NCBI GenBank assembly: GCA_964476135.1
Contig: CAYYYG010000016.1
Span: forward strand, 1 to 23,371
Length of the DNA: 23,371 bases
DNA from: CAYYYG01 sp964476135
Lineage (GTDB): Bacteria; Patescibacteriota; Microgenomatia; UBA1406; GWC2-37-13
Direction of reading: 5' to 3'
Positions 7,328 to 15,413 of this stretch are shown piece by piece. The notes under the pieces are model-generated. The model was not told the DNA's origin. It was given only the letters and a program-made list of their open reading frames with translations, and ran no database searches. The position numbers and the translations under genes were made by a program. Each line of letters begins with the position of its first letter. Position 1 is the stretch's first letter.

Positions 7328-8776
7328 TTATAGTATGAATTTTACCACATCACCCACCCTTAAGTCAAGCTGAGGATTAAGGAGTATACCTGATTCCTGG
7401 CCTCTTCGAACCTCATCGACGGATTTTGCCCGGATCTTCAATGATATGAGTTTTGCTTTTCCTATAAGACTATTATTTCTGTATGCTTCGATATTATCTC
7501 CGAGATTTGCTTTACCTTTGCTGATCTGGATTCCATATACTTTCTCGTTTTCGATGATGAAGTTGGCAAGGATTTTTGCTTCTCCCTTAATATTTTTTTC
7601 GTTTTCTTCTTTTTCCTTAAGAAGTTCAGAAACCTCAAGTAATTCTTCAAGAAGTTCATATATTATTTCGTAGGTTTTTATGACTACTTTTTCCTGTTTT
7701 GCAGTCTGCCTGACTTCCGCGTCCGGTTTTACGGCAAATCCGACGACGATCGACTTAGTCGTCTTGGCCAGAAAAATATCCGATTTGTTGATCGCGCCTA
7801 CAGAGCTCAATATGATATTTATATTTTCGTTACCGTCCAGTGAACCGTTTATCGCATCAAGCGATCCCTGCGAATCGACTTTTATAATTAAATTCAGTTT
7901 TTTTCTCTGTGGTTTTTGGGAGTATAACTGGGCCAGATCGAGAGGCACGTTCGTTTGGGTGTGAGATTCAGCGATTTTTTCTTCCGATGGAGCAGAGGTG
8001 ATTACAGTGCCCACTTCAGGAGCCTCCGAAAATCCGAGTATTTCAAATGGTAACGAGGGTTCCGCCATGTTAATCTGCTTTCCGGTGTCATTGATTATTG
8101 AGCGAATCTTGGTAGGCTGAGATTCAGCGTAAACAGTATCACCGACTTTAAGTCGACCCTCTTTTATAATCGCGGTCACAACCACACCGCGACGGTCTTT
8201 TTTTGTCTCAAGAATAAATGCTTTTGGTGGGTTTGCTGTATCGTATTTAAGATTTTTATCTGACGCGATAAGCAATATAGTTTCCAGAAGTTCCGGGACT
8301 CCTTTACCTGATTTGGCAACGATTTCTACTACCGGAATTTTTCCTCCATGAGATTCGGTTACCACTTCATATTTGAGCAAATCTTTCTGTACTTTAGCTG
8401 CATTCGCCCCCGCGACATCCATTTTGTTTATAGCGATTACATAAGGTATGCCCGCAGATTTAATATGTGAGATTGATTCTATAGTTTGTGGCATTAGAGA
8501 GTCGCGTCCGTCGACGATAAGGATAGCGATATCGGCAACGTTCGCTCCCCTAGAACGCAAGAGTGAAAATGCTTCATGGCCTGGTGTATCTATGAAAGTA
8601 ATTTTGCTTGTGGGATACCCTTTGATACCAGTATCTATTTCATATCCACCAATTTTTTGGGTTATGCCTCCATGCTCACGTTCGGTGATGTTACTTTTTC
8701 GGATTGTGTCAAGCAAAGTGGTTTTGCCATGATCGACATGGCCCAGGATTGCTACGACTGGCGGTCTGTTATTCAT
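7328..8776 (-). CDS. infB: Translation initiation factor IF-2, short form
   Basis: GTPase that brings initiator fMet-tRNA to the ribosome. All GTPase motifs are present: GHVDHGKTT near residue 12, GGITQKIGGYE, DTPGHEAF, NKMD and the AKSG region. Beta-barrel domain II, domain III and a C-terminal fMet-tRNA-binding barrel (through QESGILLNPQLDLRVGD) follow. At 482 aa it is well below the 700-900 of common IF2 proteins, because the N-terminal IF2N and linker region is entirely missing: the protein starts 10 residues before the P-loop. The start is fixed by GATAAT 7 bases upstream and by the 21-base gap after nusA. The order nusA-infB-DHH follows the standard bacterial operon with rbfA absent. 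Confidence 0.96.
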   Translation of the reverse strand: MNNRPPVVAILGHVDHGKTTLLDTIRKSNITEREHGGITQKIGGYEIDTGIKGYPTSKITFIDTPGHEAFSLLRSRGANVADIAILIVDGRDSLMPQTIESISHIKSAGIPYVIAINKMDVAGANAAKVQKDLLKYEVVTESHGGKIPVVEIVAKSGKGVPELLETILLIASDKNLKYDTANPPKAFILETKKDRRGVVVTAIIKEGRLKVGDTVYAESQPTKIRSIINDTGKQINMAEPSLPFEILGFSEAPEVGTVITSAPSEEKIAESHTQTNVPLDLAQLYSQKPQRKKLNLIIKVDSQGSLDAINGSLDGNENINIILSSVGAINKSDIFLAKTTKSIVVGFAVKPDAEVRQTAKQEKVVIKTYEIIYELLEELLEVSELLKEKEENEKNIKGEAKILANFIIENEKVYGIQISKGKANLGDNIEAYRNNSLIGKAKLISLKIRAKSVDEVRRGQESGILLNPQLDLRVGDVVKFIL

Positions 8777-8783
8777 ATGTTGT

Positions 8784-8789
8784 ATTATC
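8784..8789 (-). promoter_or_regulatory. -10 element for a leaderless infB transcript
   Basis: GATAAT on the minus strand, 7 bases (ACAACAT) before the infB ATG at 8776, within the 21-base gap after the nusA stop. One mismatch to TATAAT. No SD is present. Read-through from nusA probably also occurs. Confidence 0.45.
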
Positions 8790-8797
8790 CAGTTCGA

Positions 8798-9802
8798 TTA
8801 TTTCGCCTCTTTTTCGGCTGGTTTTTCGGCTGGTTTTTCTTCTGATGTGGGAGCAGGCAGCTGGATGATGTCTATGCTGTATCCGGTTAGTCGTGAAGCC
8901 AGATTGACATTTATGCCTTTCGCACCGATTGCAAGAGGGGCCTGTGACACGTCCACAGTTACCTTTGCATTTTTAGTATCTTCATTTATCTCGACTTGCT
9001 GTATTTTTGCTGGAGAAAGCGCCGCCGTAAGAAAAATTTGCGGATCTTTGTTCCATTGGATAATATCGATTTTTTCATTTCCGCCAAGTTCATCGGTCAC
9101 AGTTTCCACTCTGGTTCCTTTCTGGCCTACACAGGCGCCAACAGGATCCACGCTTCTTTGACTGCTGTTAACCGCGATTTTAGCACGCTCACCCGGTTCT
9201 CGCACGATAACTTTAACCTCTACCGTGCCATTTGCAATTTCCGGAACTTCGCGCTTGAAAAGTTCTCTTATGAGTGCCGGATCTGATCGCGATAAGATTA
9301 TTCGTGAACGCTGAGTCGGGTCCTCGTTTATTTCTTTGAGGTAAAATAACATTGAGGTATTAACCTGATATTTTTCATTTTTTATCTGTTCTTCCTTGGG
9401 AAGGATTGCTTCCGACTTTCCTATATCGACAAATGCATTGTAACCGTCAAATCGGATTATTCTGCCGCGAACTACGGTGTGTAACTGATCTTTATAAAAG
9501 CTTATAACAGTCTTTTTTTCGGACTCCCTGATTTTTTGAAGCATTACTTGTCTTGCGGTTTGGGCAGCGATTCTCCCAAAACCGGGCGGGGTGATGTCTT
9601 TGCCTTCATAAAGTATTTTTGTTTCACCGTTCTCACGATTTATCCGGACTGTGATTTCATCGGCAAAATCATCAGGATACTCCTTTTTGAAAGCAGCTAA
9701 AATTGCCGCCTCAATGGAGGTGATGACATCTTCGGCCGATATGCCTTTTTCAGTTGCCACCTGATTCAATGCCAGTGCAAATTCACTTTTTATTATTGTC
9801 AT
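8798..9802 (-). CDS. nusA: Transcription termination/antitermination factor NusA
   Basis: Binds RNA polymerase and nascent RNA and controls pausing, termination and antitermination. Domain order: N-terminal polymerase-binding domain (about 1-125), S1 domain with VVRGRIIRFDGYNAFVDIG (about 130-195), then two KH domains including VGACVGQKGTRV and LAIGAKGINVNLASRLTG. At 334 aa it is the short form without the C-terminal acidic repeats of proteobacterial NusA, and it closes with a short Lys/Glu/Ala/Pro repeat (EKPAEKPAEK). The ATG at 9802 has an extended -10 six bases upstream. It sits between rplY and infB. No rimP or ylxR-type gene lies beside it. Confidence 0.96.
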   Translation of the reverse strand: MTIIKSEFALALNQVATEKGISAEDVITSIEAAILAAFKKEYPDDFADEITVRINRENGETKILYEGKDITPPGFGRIAAQTARQVMLQKIRESEKKTVISFYKDQLHTVVRGRIIRFDGYNAFVDIGKSEAILPKEEQIKNEKYQVNTSMLFYLKEINEDPTQRSRIILSRSDPALIRELFKREVPEIANGTVEVKVIVREPGERAKIAVNSSQRSVDPVGACVGQKGTRVETVTDELGGNEKIDIIQWNKDPQIFLTAALSPAKIQQVEINEDTKNAKVTVDVSQAPLAIGAKGINVNLASRLTGYSIDIIQLPAPTSEEKPAEKPAEKEAK

Positions 9803-9808
9803 ATGTTT

Positions 9809-9817
9809 ATTCTAACA
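9809..9817 (-). promoter_or_regulatory. Extended -10 for a leaderless nusA transcript
   Basis: The minus strand reads TGTTAGAAT at 9817-9809, then AAACAT, then ATG at 9802. The hexamer has one mismatch to TATAAT and carries the extended TGn element. It sits in the 22-base gap after the rplY stop. No SD is present. Confidence 0.6.
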
Positions 9818-9824
9818 CAACCGT

Positions 9825-10532
9825 TTATTTTTTTTCTGTTTCAGCCGGTTTTTTATCTGCCGCCGGGGCGACTGTCGCTTCACCTTCAGCCGGTGCTTTC
9901 TCAGTTATAACTTCAGGTGCAGCGGCAACTGTTGTTTCAGGAGTGACACTCTGCTCCTTATGCTCGACAACCGAAACGATTGTTTTATCAGCATCATCAA
10001 TAACTTTGTATGCTTTAGATTCTTTGAGTGAGCCAACTTTTATTTCATCACCGATTTCTTTCAGAGAAGTGATGTCAATCTCGATCGCTGCCGGGATTTC
10101 AGCCGGAAGTACCTCGATTGTCAGTTCTTTTAACTGGGTCAACAGGATAGCACCCTTATGTGCCACTGCAGGAGATGTTCCGATGATAACAACTGGCACC
10201 TCAGTGCGAATTTTTTTGGATAGATCGATTTTTCTGAAATCGATGTGTAGTATATCTCTTGATACCGGATGACGCTGCACATCGCGTATAAGTGTCGGAT
10301 AAGATTCTTTTTCGACCTTAATATTTATGATTGCTGTTTCTTTTGCTATTTTGAAAGCCTGAATAAAGTCTTTTACACCTACTTCAATAGCCAGCGACTC
10401 GAAAGCAGTGCCGAATATATTCGCCGGAATTACACCCTCTTTTCTTAATTTCTTTACTTTTTTACCCGTAACAGTGCGTTTTTTTGCTTCTAATAAAAGC
10501 TGTTCTTTTGCCGATGATTTTGATTTTGCCAT
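9825..10532 (-). CDS. rplY: 50S ribosomal protein bL25 (TL5/CTC type)
   Basis: Binds 5S rRNA in the large ribosomal subunit. The N-terminal part (about residues 10-100) has the L25 pattern, including RKEGVIPANIFG and RDVQRHPVSRDILHIDFRKI. It continues into the longer C-terminal beta domain of TL5/CTC proteins (VPVVIIGTSPAVAHKGAIL, LPAEIPAAIEIDIT). The last 40 or so residues are an Ala/Glu/Pro/Lys-rich tail, probably disordered. The 235-aa length suits the TL5/CTC form rather than the short E. coli form. The start is ATG 10532, 13 bases after the stop of the DUF4012 gene. No SD and no convincing -10 is visible, so it probably depends on read-through from the DUF4012 gene. Confidence 0.93.
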   Translation of the reverse strand: MAKSKSSAKEQLLLEAKKRTVTGKKVKKLRKEGVIPANIFGTAFESLAIEVGVKDFIQAFKIAKETAIINIKVEKESYPTLIRDVQRHPVSRDILHIDFRKIDLSKKIRTEVPVVIIGTSPAVAHKGAILLTQLKELTIEVLPAEIPAAIEIDITSLKEIGDEIKVGSLKESKAYKVIDDADKTIVSVVEHKEQSVTPETTVAAAPEVITEKAPAEGEATVAPAADKKPAETEKK

Positions 10533-10545
10533 AATTTAAAAAATG

Positions 10546-12828
10546 TTAATAATTTTGCTGATTCCGCATTAATTCGATAAGAAATATCTTATCTGCTTTA
10601 ATGGATGTATTATAGAGTATCGCGTTATCTTTGACAAGAGCAGAAAAGTTCTTGTTTAAGATAAAAATAGTATCGGGAACCCTGAAAGTCAACTCAAAGT
10701 CGTAGTCGGGTGAGCCAATCTGTTTTTGTAAAACAAGCTGATAAATATTTTTTCCGGTATTTATGATTTCCTTTTGAAAGTAATCGATTTCGATCGTATA
10801 CATTGCCGAGTGGGGGATTTCGACATAGACACCAATTTTTTTATACAACTCATTGGACTCGTCGTATTTGGTTTCTTTGTTTCCGTTTATTTTTATCTGT
10901 CTGACTTCAGCGGAAACTGGTAATAACACCTGGAAATAGTTTTTGTAGACACCTCCGGGGAATTGGTTATTCGGAGAATTATTCCTAATTATTGTTTTGA
11001 GACGACTTTCCGCGTCGCCGTTTTTGTTAAGGCTTACTTCCAGTGATGTAGACTGAGTAATGAAAAAGTTCGCCTTATTTACCCCCAGATTGGCATCAAA
11101 CGGGAATAGGAAGTCGTTAGCACAGGGAGTGTCCGATACGGAACATTGAGGTGTTATAAGCCGGCCCGTCCAGTGCAGCGTGTCGGCCATATTCTGCAGT
11201 TCATTATCTTCGAAATTGACAGCGATCTGTTTTTCATTTAGGGCTTTATATATACCTTTAAGCGCTCCGATTGATGGGTTATCTTCCAGTTGAATAGACA
11301 TGCTGTCGGCGACGGCGGAAAGAAATGATTTTTTTTGAATGGACCCTGGGAAAAAGTCCTTTTCGGCATAAAGCTGCGCTTTTAAGTAAAAGTTATCTCT
11401 GTTTATTGTTTCTCTATATTCGGGAATATAAATTTGTCCGACACCTTCCAGGATTGTCTGAATAGCGGTTGTTGTGATTATTATCCCGCCATCAAAGCCG
11501 TTAAATCCCATCTCGCGGTCTAGAAATTTTACTGCCGAAAGGTAGTTTTCGTGGAAATCAGGGGAAAATGCCGAATCGCGTAGAAACCAGTGCGGCTGAT
11601 TGAGATAGGTGCGGATAGGTTCCGGCGGGGGAATGTGCGCATTTAATTGACCGTCGGCATCATAGACGTCGTAAATTGTGATCGATTTTATTTTGAATTT
11701 TTCAACATTCAATAGTCCAAAAGACCCTATGAAGCCGCCTCCAGGTCTTAGTTCCATATTATTTGCAAACAGAAGCAGATATTTTTTTGTCCCTTCCGAT
11801 GCCATTAATTTGTCGAGATTCGGCAAGATTTTCCGGCTGATCTCCAAAATTTCTATAATTCCGGATAATTTTTTCTTTTGTGTCGTTAGTTCGTCGTTCC
11901 ATTCCGGTAATTTTTCATGAAGAATAACCAGATCTCGAAGCAGATCATCTGTCTTTTTGAGTATGTTTTTTTGTTTGTGTTTCAGAAGCTCCGTGTCGAA
12001 GTTGCTGCTCTCTTTATTCATGAGCAGCCTGGAGAATTCTGTAGCTTCATCTATAAAAGGAGCGGCAGTGATTATTGCTTGACGGCCTGATTCGTTCAGC
12101 TCAAATAAATTATCCGGATAGGAGGCGATGTTAAAAAATAGCAAGGTGGGTCTTGCGAATGAGTAGAGAGTCGATGCCATTGGTAGGCTATTGTCAATCT
12201 TTTTTATTGAGTTTTTGGCTTGTTGCAGGTCTCCGTTTTCAAGATGCTTCAAACCTTCGATGAGGGAATAGCTTGATTTTGCAAGCGGGACAAGGAAAGC
12301 GATATGAGATAGGACTATTAATACTAGCAGAGATAAAATCAGTCTCTTTTTCGTAAAAAGTTTTTTTAGAGGCTTTTTTCTAACGATTTTATTCCTTTCC
12401 TCTACATAAATGTAATTATCCAAGGTGAGCATCCATTCGCTTCCGGGCTCGTTAATAAACCACAACATCTTCTCCATGTTGTCTTTGTCCGGAAGGCCTC
12501 TAATTGCGTTGATTATTTTACTGTGCGAATGGTTATTCTTTCTTAAATATTCAGCATTTTTCTCAGATCGTTTTCTGTCTCCCGTGATTATGAACAAAAG
12601 TTTTGACGATGTGTCTGAAGCAATTTTTTTTATTTCATGATCTTTAAGATTTATTAAAAAGCATGTTTTATACCGAGATAAGTTTGGTGGGATTACCGGA
12701 CTTACATAAACTTCTGCGTCAAAATAGGAGAGAATTTTTTTGATTTCGGAAGAGTAAGGGGTGCCTACAGGGTCGATTATCAAATACCTTTCTTTTTCAC
12801 CGCCGTACTCGATCGTAAATCCTTTCAT
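10546..12828 (-). CDS. DUF4012 membrane protein
   Basis: A 760-aa envelope protein. The first 150 residues are an alpha/beta cytoplasmic-type region (RYLIIDPVGTPYSSEIKKIL) followed by a basic stretch (KKPLKKLFTKKR) and one membrane helix at about 162-184. The rest should face outward and carries the DUF4012 signature NNMELRPGGGFIGSFGLL near residue 360, followed by a YDVYDADGQL segment. A C-terminal beta-rich region includes a possible disulfide pair (CSVSDTPC). DUF4012 proteins occur in Gram-positive and Patescibacteria genomes and have no settled function; a role in envelope or surface polymers is inferred. It leads the minus-strand cluster and diverges from the cytidylyltransferase-like gene. 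The ATG at 12828 has a TACAAT hexamer 6 bases upstream. Confidence 0.88.
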   Translation of the reverse strand: MKGFTIEYGGEKERYLIIDPVGTPYSSEIKKILSYFDAEVYVSPVIPPNLSRYKTCFLINLKDHEIKKIASDTSSKLLFIITGDRKRSEKNAEYLRKNNHSHSKIINAIRGLPDKDNMEKMLWFINEPGSEWMLTLDNYIYVEERNKIVRKKPLKKLFTKKRLILSLLVLIVLSHIAFLVPLAKSSYSLIEGLKHLENGDLQQAKNSIKKIDNSLPMASTLYSFARPTLLFFNIASYPDNLFELNESGRQAIITAAPFIDEATEFSRLLMNKESSNFDTELLKHKQKNILKKTDDLLRDLVILHEKLPEWNDELTTQKKKLSGIIEILEISRKILPNLDKLMASEGTKKYLLLFANNMELRPGGGFIGSFGLLNVEKFKIKSITIYDVYDADGQLNAHIPPPEPIRTYLNQPHWFLRDSAFSPDFHENYLSAVKFLDREMGFNGFDGGIIITTTAIQTILEGVGQIYIPEYRETINRDNFYLKAQLYAEKDFFPGSIQKKSFLSAVADSMSIQLEDNPSIGALKGIYKALNEKQIAVNFEDNELQNMADTLHWTGRLITPQCSVSDTPCANDFLFPFDANLGVNKANFFITQSTSLEVSLNKNGDAESRLKTIIRNNSPNNQFPGGVYKNYFQVLLPVSAEVRQIKINGNKETKYDESNELYKKIGVYVEIPHSAMYTIEIDYFQKEIINTGKNIYQLVLQKQIGSPDYDFELTFRVPDTIFILNKNFSALVKDNAILYNTSIKADKIFLIELMRNQQNY

Positions 12829-12834
12829 ATATAT

Positions 12835-12840
12835 ATTGTA
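12835..12840 (-). promoter_or_regulatory. -10 element for a leaderless DUF4012 transcript
   Basis: TACAAT on the minus strand, 6 bases (ATATAT) before the ATG at 12828. It overlaps a plus-strand TATAAT (12839-12844) in a 45-base divergent spacer, so polymerase binding for the two directions should be mutually exclusive. No SD is present. Confidence 0.55.
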
Positions 12841-12844
12841 TAAT
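12839..12844 (+). promoter_or_regulatory. -10 element of the cytidylyltransferase-thpR operon
   Basis: TATAAT on the plus strand, overlapping the opposing -10 of the DUF4012 gene by two bases. Transcription would start near 12851 and leave a leader of about 20 bases rich in T with no SD. A weaker TTTATT at 12862-12867 lies 6 bases before the ATG at 12874 and would give a leaderless message instead. Confidence 0.45.
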
Positions 12845-12873
12845 GTCGACAGTATATCTTTTTTATTTAAGTG

Positions 12874-13356
12874 ATGAAGAATAAAATTATTAGTCCTGAT
12901 GAAATCGATAGGATATCGGTATTGTCAAAGGGTAAACGGATTGTGTTTTGCGGTGGGTGCTTTGACATTTTCCACTACGGACATTTAGTTTTTCTGACTG
13001 CGGCAAAAGCCAGTGGAGATATTCTGATAGTTCAGGTTGAATCTGATGAGTTTATAAAAAAACGAAAAAAACGCATACCGGTACACAATCAAGAGCAAAG
13101 ATGCAGCATTATTGCAGCGCTTGAATGTGTCGATCTGGTTTTGCCGATACCGCTGCTGAACGGCGATAGCGAATACGGCGACATTGTTTCAAAATTGAAG
13201 CCAGCAGTTATTGCGGTTACGGAGGGCGATATAGCGATCGACAAAAAACGCCAGCATGCTGAGGCGGTCGGTGCGGAAGTGCGGAGCGTATGTCCGCCTT
13301 TTAGTTCATTTTCAAGTTCAAATATTGGCAAATATGAGGGTATTTTTAGCGATTGA
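12874..13356 (+). CDS. Cytidylyltransferase-fold nucleotidyltransferase (HldE/RfaE C-domain-like)
   Basis: Carries the nucleotidyl-transfer signature GGCFDIFHYGHLVFL near residues 28-42, with the HxGH motif as HYGH, plus NQEQRCSIIAALECVDLVLP, the usual substrate-side helix of this family. Relatives join a nucleotide to sugar-1-phosphates, glycerol-3-phosphate, ethanolamine phosphate or FMN. The closest overall look is to the ADP-heptose synthase nucleotidyltransferase half, but the substrate cannot be read from the sequence. At 160 aa it is a single domain. The start may be ATG 12874 or the in-frame GTG 12871. Neither has an SD. The gene ends in TGA and overlaps thpR by 23 bases, so the two are co-expressed. 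Confidence 0.85.
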   Translation: MKNKIISPDEIDRISVLSKGKRIVFCGGCFDIFHYGHLVFLTAAKASGDILIVQVESDEFIKKRKKRIPVHNQEQRCSIIAALECVDLVLPIPLLNGDSEYGDIVSKLKPAVIAVTEGDIAIDKKRQHAEAVGAEVRSVCPPFSSFSSSNIGKYEGIFSD

Positions 13357-13879
13357 TCCAAACGAAGAAATACAGAAGGAAATTTTCCGGCAAGTAGCCC
13401 CGATCTGGGACGATTACCAGGAATTTACCTGGATTCCGCCGGAGAAATATCATATTACTGTACAGTTCATCGGAGACGTGGTGCAGGAACAGAAGTTAGT
13501 ACAGATGGAAAAAATTATCGGTGAGCTAACATACGATATACCACGATTCACTCTTTATGCCCATATGGCTGACGTGCTCATAAACCAACGAATAACGCTA
13601 TATATAGAATTTTATAAAGATAATAATCTCGAAAAATTAGTCCGCAGACTGCAGGACTCATTGGCGATTATCCCGACATATCGTTACATGCCACACATTA
13701 CTCTTGCAAAATATAAAATACCTTCTAAGCAGCAATACCAGCATCTTAAGAAAAAAATTCAGAAATTACCTTTAGATATAGCCATCGAGGTCGACAGCGT
13801 ACATCTGTACGAAAGTATTCTAGCGCGGCCACATCCTTTTTATAAAAAACTTAGAGATTTTCCTCTTCTTTCCGGATAA
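13334..13879 (+). CDS. thpR: RNA 2',3'-cyclic phosphodiesterase (2H family)
   Basis: A 2H phosphoesterase that opens 2',3'-cyclic phosphate ends of RNA. Both catalytic HxT motifs are present: H40-I-T42 in KYHITVQFIG and H121-I-T123 in MPHITLAKYK, with the typical family opening MRVFLAIDPN. From ATG 13334 it has 181 aa, the usual size. I prefer this start over an upstream in-frame one (13256) because MRVFLAID is where the family begins, even though it overlaps the preceding gene by 23 bases. Its stop lies two bases from the stop of the convergent small membrane protein gene. It may help RNA end repair, but no ligase lies nearby. Confidence 0.92.
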   Translation: MRVFLAIDPNEEIQKEIFRQVAPIWDDYQEFTWIPPEKYHITVQFIGDVVQEQKLVQMEKIIGELTYDIPRFTLYAHMADVLINQRITLYIEFYKDNNLEKLVRRLQDSLAIIPTYRYMPHITLAKYKIPSKQQYQHLKKKIQKLPLDIAIEVDSVHLYESILARPHPFYKKLRDFPLLSG

Positions 13880-13881
13880 TT

Positions 13882-14154
13882 TTAGATTTTAAGGTAGCTG
13901 CGTATAATCGTGTCGAGATGTAGATATTTAGCCGCTATCTCAAAGGCGAGAATGATAAATGTTATGAAGATGCTCTTTTTGAAGTCCATCATAAAATATT
14001 TTCGCTGTACTTTGTCATTGTCCGTCTCATTCACTATTTCTACTTTTTTGCGATTGCGTACAATAGATTTTTCATTATTATCAGTATGAGTTATAATGTC
14101 TGTATTCCTGCGTGCTGCGGCTCTTATTTTTTGTTCGCGTGTTTTTTTTGGCAT
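13882..14154 (-). CDS. Small membrane protein of unknown function
   Basis: I do not recognise this 90-aa protein. It opens with a highly basic segment (MPKKTREQKIRAAARR), continues with a charged, probably disordered stretch (NRKKVEIVNETDNDKVQRKY), and ends with one hydrophobic helix (about residues 62-78, SIFITFIILAFEIAAKYL) close to the C-terminus. This is a tail-anchored layout with a basic cytoplasmic N-terminus that might touch RNA, ribosomes or lipids. I chose ATG 14154 over an upstream ATG at 14208 because TGTTACAAT lies 8 bases before it and because the composition changes there. It is transcribed towards thpR and away from the DUF3048 gene. Confidence 0.75.
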   Translation of the reverse strand: MPKKTREQKIRAAARRNTDIITHTDNNEKSIVRNRKKVEIVNETDNDKVQRKYFMMDFKKSIFITFIILAFEIAAKYLHLDTIIRSYLKI

Positions 14155-14162
14155 GGCAAAAT

Positions 14163-14171
14163 ATTGTAACA
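14163..14171 (-). promoter_or_regulatory. Extended -10 for the small membrane protein
   Basis: The minus strand reads TGTTACAAT at 14171-14163, followed by 8 bases and ATG at 14154. No -35 is clear and there is no SD. It shares a 54-base spacer with the oppositely oriented DUF3048 promoter. Confidence 0.6.
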
Positions 14172-14173
14172 TA

Positions 14174-14203
14174 TTGCAAAAATAAATACTGTTGATATAA
14201 AAT
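14174..14203 (+). promoter_or_regulatory. Promoter of the DUF3048-secDF cluster, leaderless start
   Basis: TTGCAA (14174-14179) serves as -35. TATAAA (14196-14201, 16-base spacer) or TAAAAT (14198-14203, 18-base spacer) serves as -10. The ATG at 14209 is 7 or 5 bases after the hexamer, so transcription would begin on the start codon. No SD is present. Confidence 0.6.
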
Positions 14204-14208
14204 GTCAT

Positions 14209-15384
14209 ATGAATAAAAAAATTCTCATATTAATCGGTGTCGTGGCTTATATATTGAGTTCTGCTGTTTCTTACGCTTATTTTTCCAAAACAGTCGCTGT
14301 CGAAGATACGGGTGAAAAAACGGATTACATCTCTCCTTTAGGAGAGGGAAATGAGGAAGAAATTGCCAAAGAATCATCTGAGCCCGCAACGGAAGAGTGT
14401 CCGATGAATGGAAAACTATATCCGGTCTCTAGTAAAGAAAAATGGGAACAGAGGAGACCGCTTGGAATAATGGTAGAGAACCACAAGGATTCACGACCTC
14501 AATCCGGATTGAATTCTGCTGACATCACATACGAGGCAGTCGCGGAAGGTGGTATCACTCGATTTCTTAATATATTTTATTGCTCCGATGCCAAACCTGT
14601 CGGTCCGGTGCGTTCCGCAAGAATTTATTTCATAAGATTGCTTCAGGAGTATGGCCAGTTTCCCTTATACGCACACGTAGGAGGAGCCAATAAAGATGGC
14701 AAAGCAGACGCACTTGGGGAAATAAAAAAACTGAAATGGTTCGCATACTCAGATATGGATCCGCTTTATGGAATGTCATTCCCATACTTCTGGAGGGATT
14801 ATGAAAGAATTCCAAACACAGATACAGAGCATACGATGTACACCGATACGGCAAAGTTATGGGATTACGCAGCGAAAAAAAGAAAATTAACCAATGTAGA
14901 CGAGGATGGTGAATCATGGGATGCAAAATTTGTGAAGTGGAAGTTTAAGGATGAGGCAGAGCAGAATAAACGTGGATCGGTGGGAAGTATAAGCTTCGGG
15001 TTTTGGGATCAATTCGCATCCGATTACTCGGTCGCCTGGAAATATAATGCAAAAAATAACATTTATTATCGTGAAAACGGAGGCGCCGAACATAAAGACA
15101 AAAATACTGGTAAGCCCATGGAGGCAAAAAATTTGGTCGTTGTTTTGGCCAAGGAATCTGTTGTTAACGATGGATATGAGCACGGACAACATCTTTATTA
15201 CGACATCCTAAAAACAGGAAACGGTTACTTATTTCAGAACGGGCAGGCGGAAAAAATAAAATGGAGTAAAAAAGATGGTTATACTCGTATGACCTTCACC
15301 GACTCAAAAGGAGCGGAAGTTGAGTTTGTTCGTGGTAAAATATTCATCGAGATACTACCGCTGGAAAATCAGGTTACTTATTAA
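14209..15384 (+). CDS. DUF3048 (YerB-like) exported protein
   Basis: Residues about 4-25 form a signal anchor (ILILIGVVAYILSSAVSYAYF), then an acidic linker, then the DUF3048 N-terminal domain from about residue 62 with RPLGIMVENHKDSRPQSG, ADITYEAVAEGGITRFL and GPVRSARIYFIRL. A C-terminal DUF3048 domain ends with GQAEKIKWSKKDGYTRM. The B. subtilis relative YerB is a lipoprotein; here no lipobox cysteine is seen after the hydrophobic segment, so membrane anchoring is more likely. The molecular function of the family is not settled. It opens a plus-strand run that goes on to an HTH regulator and secDF, a setting that points to the envelope. Confidence 0.9.
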   Translation: MNKKILILIGVVAYILSSAVSYAYFSKTVAVEDTGEKTDYISPLGEGNEEEIAKESSEPATEECPMNGKLYPVSSKEKWEQRRPLGIMVENHKDSRPQSGLNSADITYEAVAEGGITRFLNIFYCSDAKPVGPVRSARIYFIRLLQEYGQFPLYAHVGGANKDGKADALGEIKKLKWFAYSDMDPLYGMSFPYFWRDYERIPNTDTEHTMYTDTAKLWDYAAKKRKLTNVDEDGESWDAKFVKWKFKDEAEQNKRGSVGSISFGFWDQFASDYSVAWKYNAKNNIYYRENGGAEHKDKNTGKPMEAKNLVVVLAKESVVNDGYEHGQHLYYDILKTGNGYLFQNGQAEKIKWSKKDGYTRMTFTDSKGAEVEFVRGKIFIEILPLENQVTY

Positions 15385-15413
15385 TACAGCGATGGTGTAT
15401 TCGAGCCTAGAAT

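Noticed and set aside
9754..10272. 172-codon plus-strand open frame opposite rplY and the nusA start
   Set aside because: Low-complexity Ser/Ala/Thr product mirroring the Ala/Glu-rich rplY tail on the other strand; rplY and nusA are certain genes.
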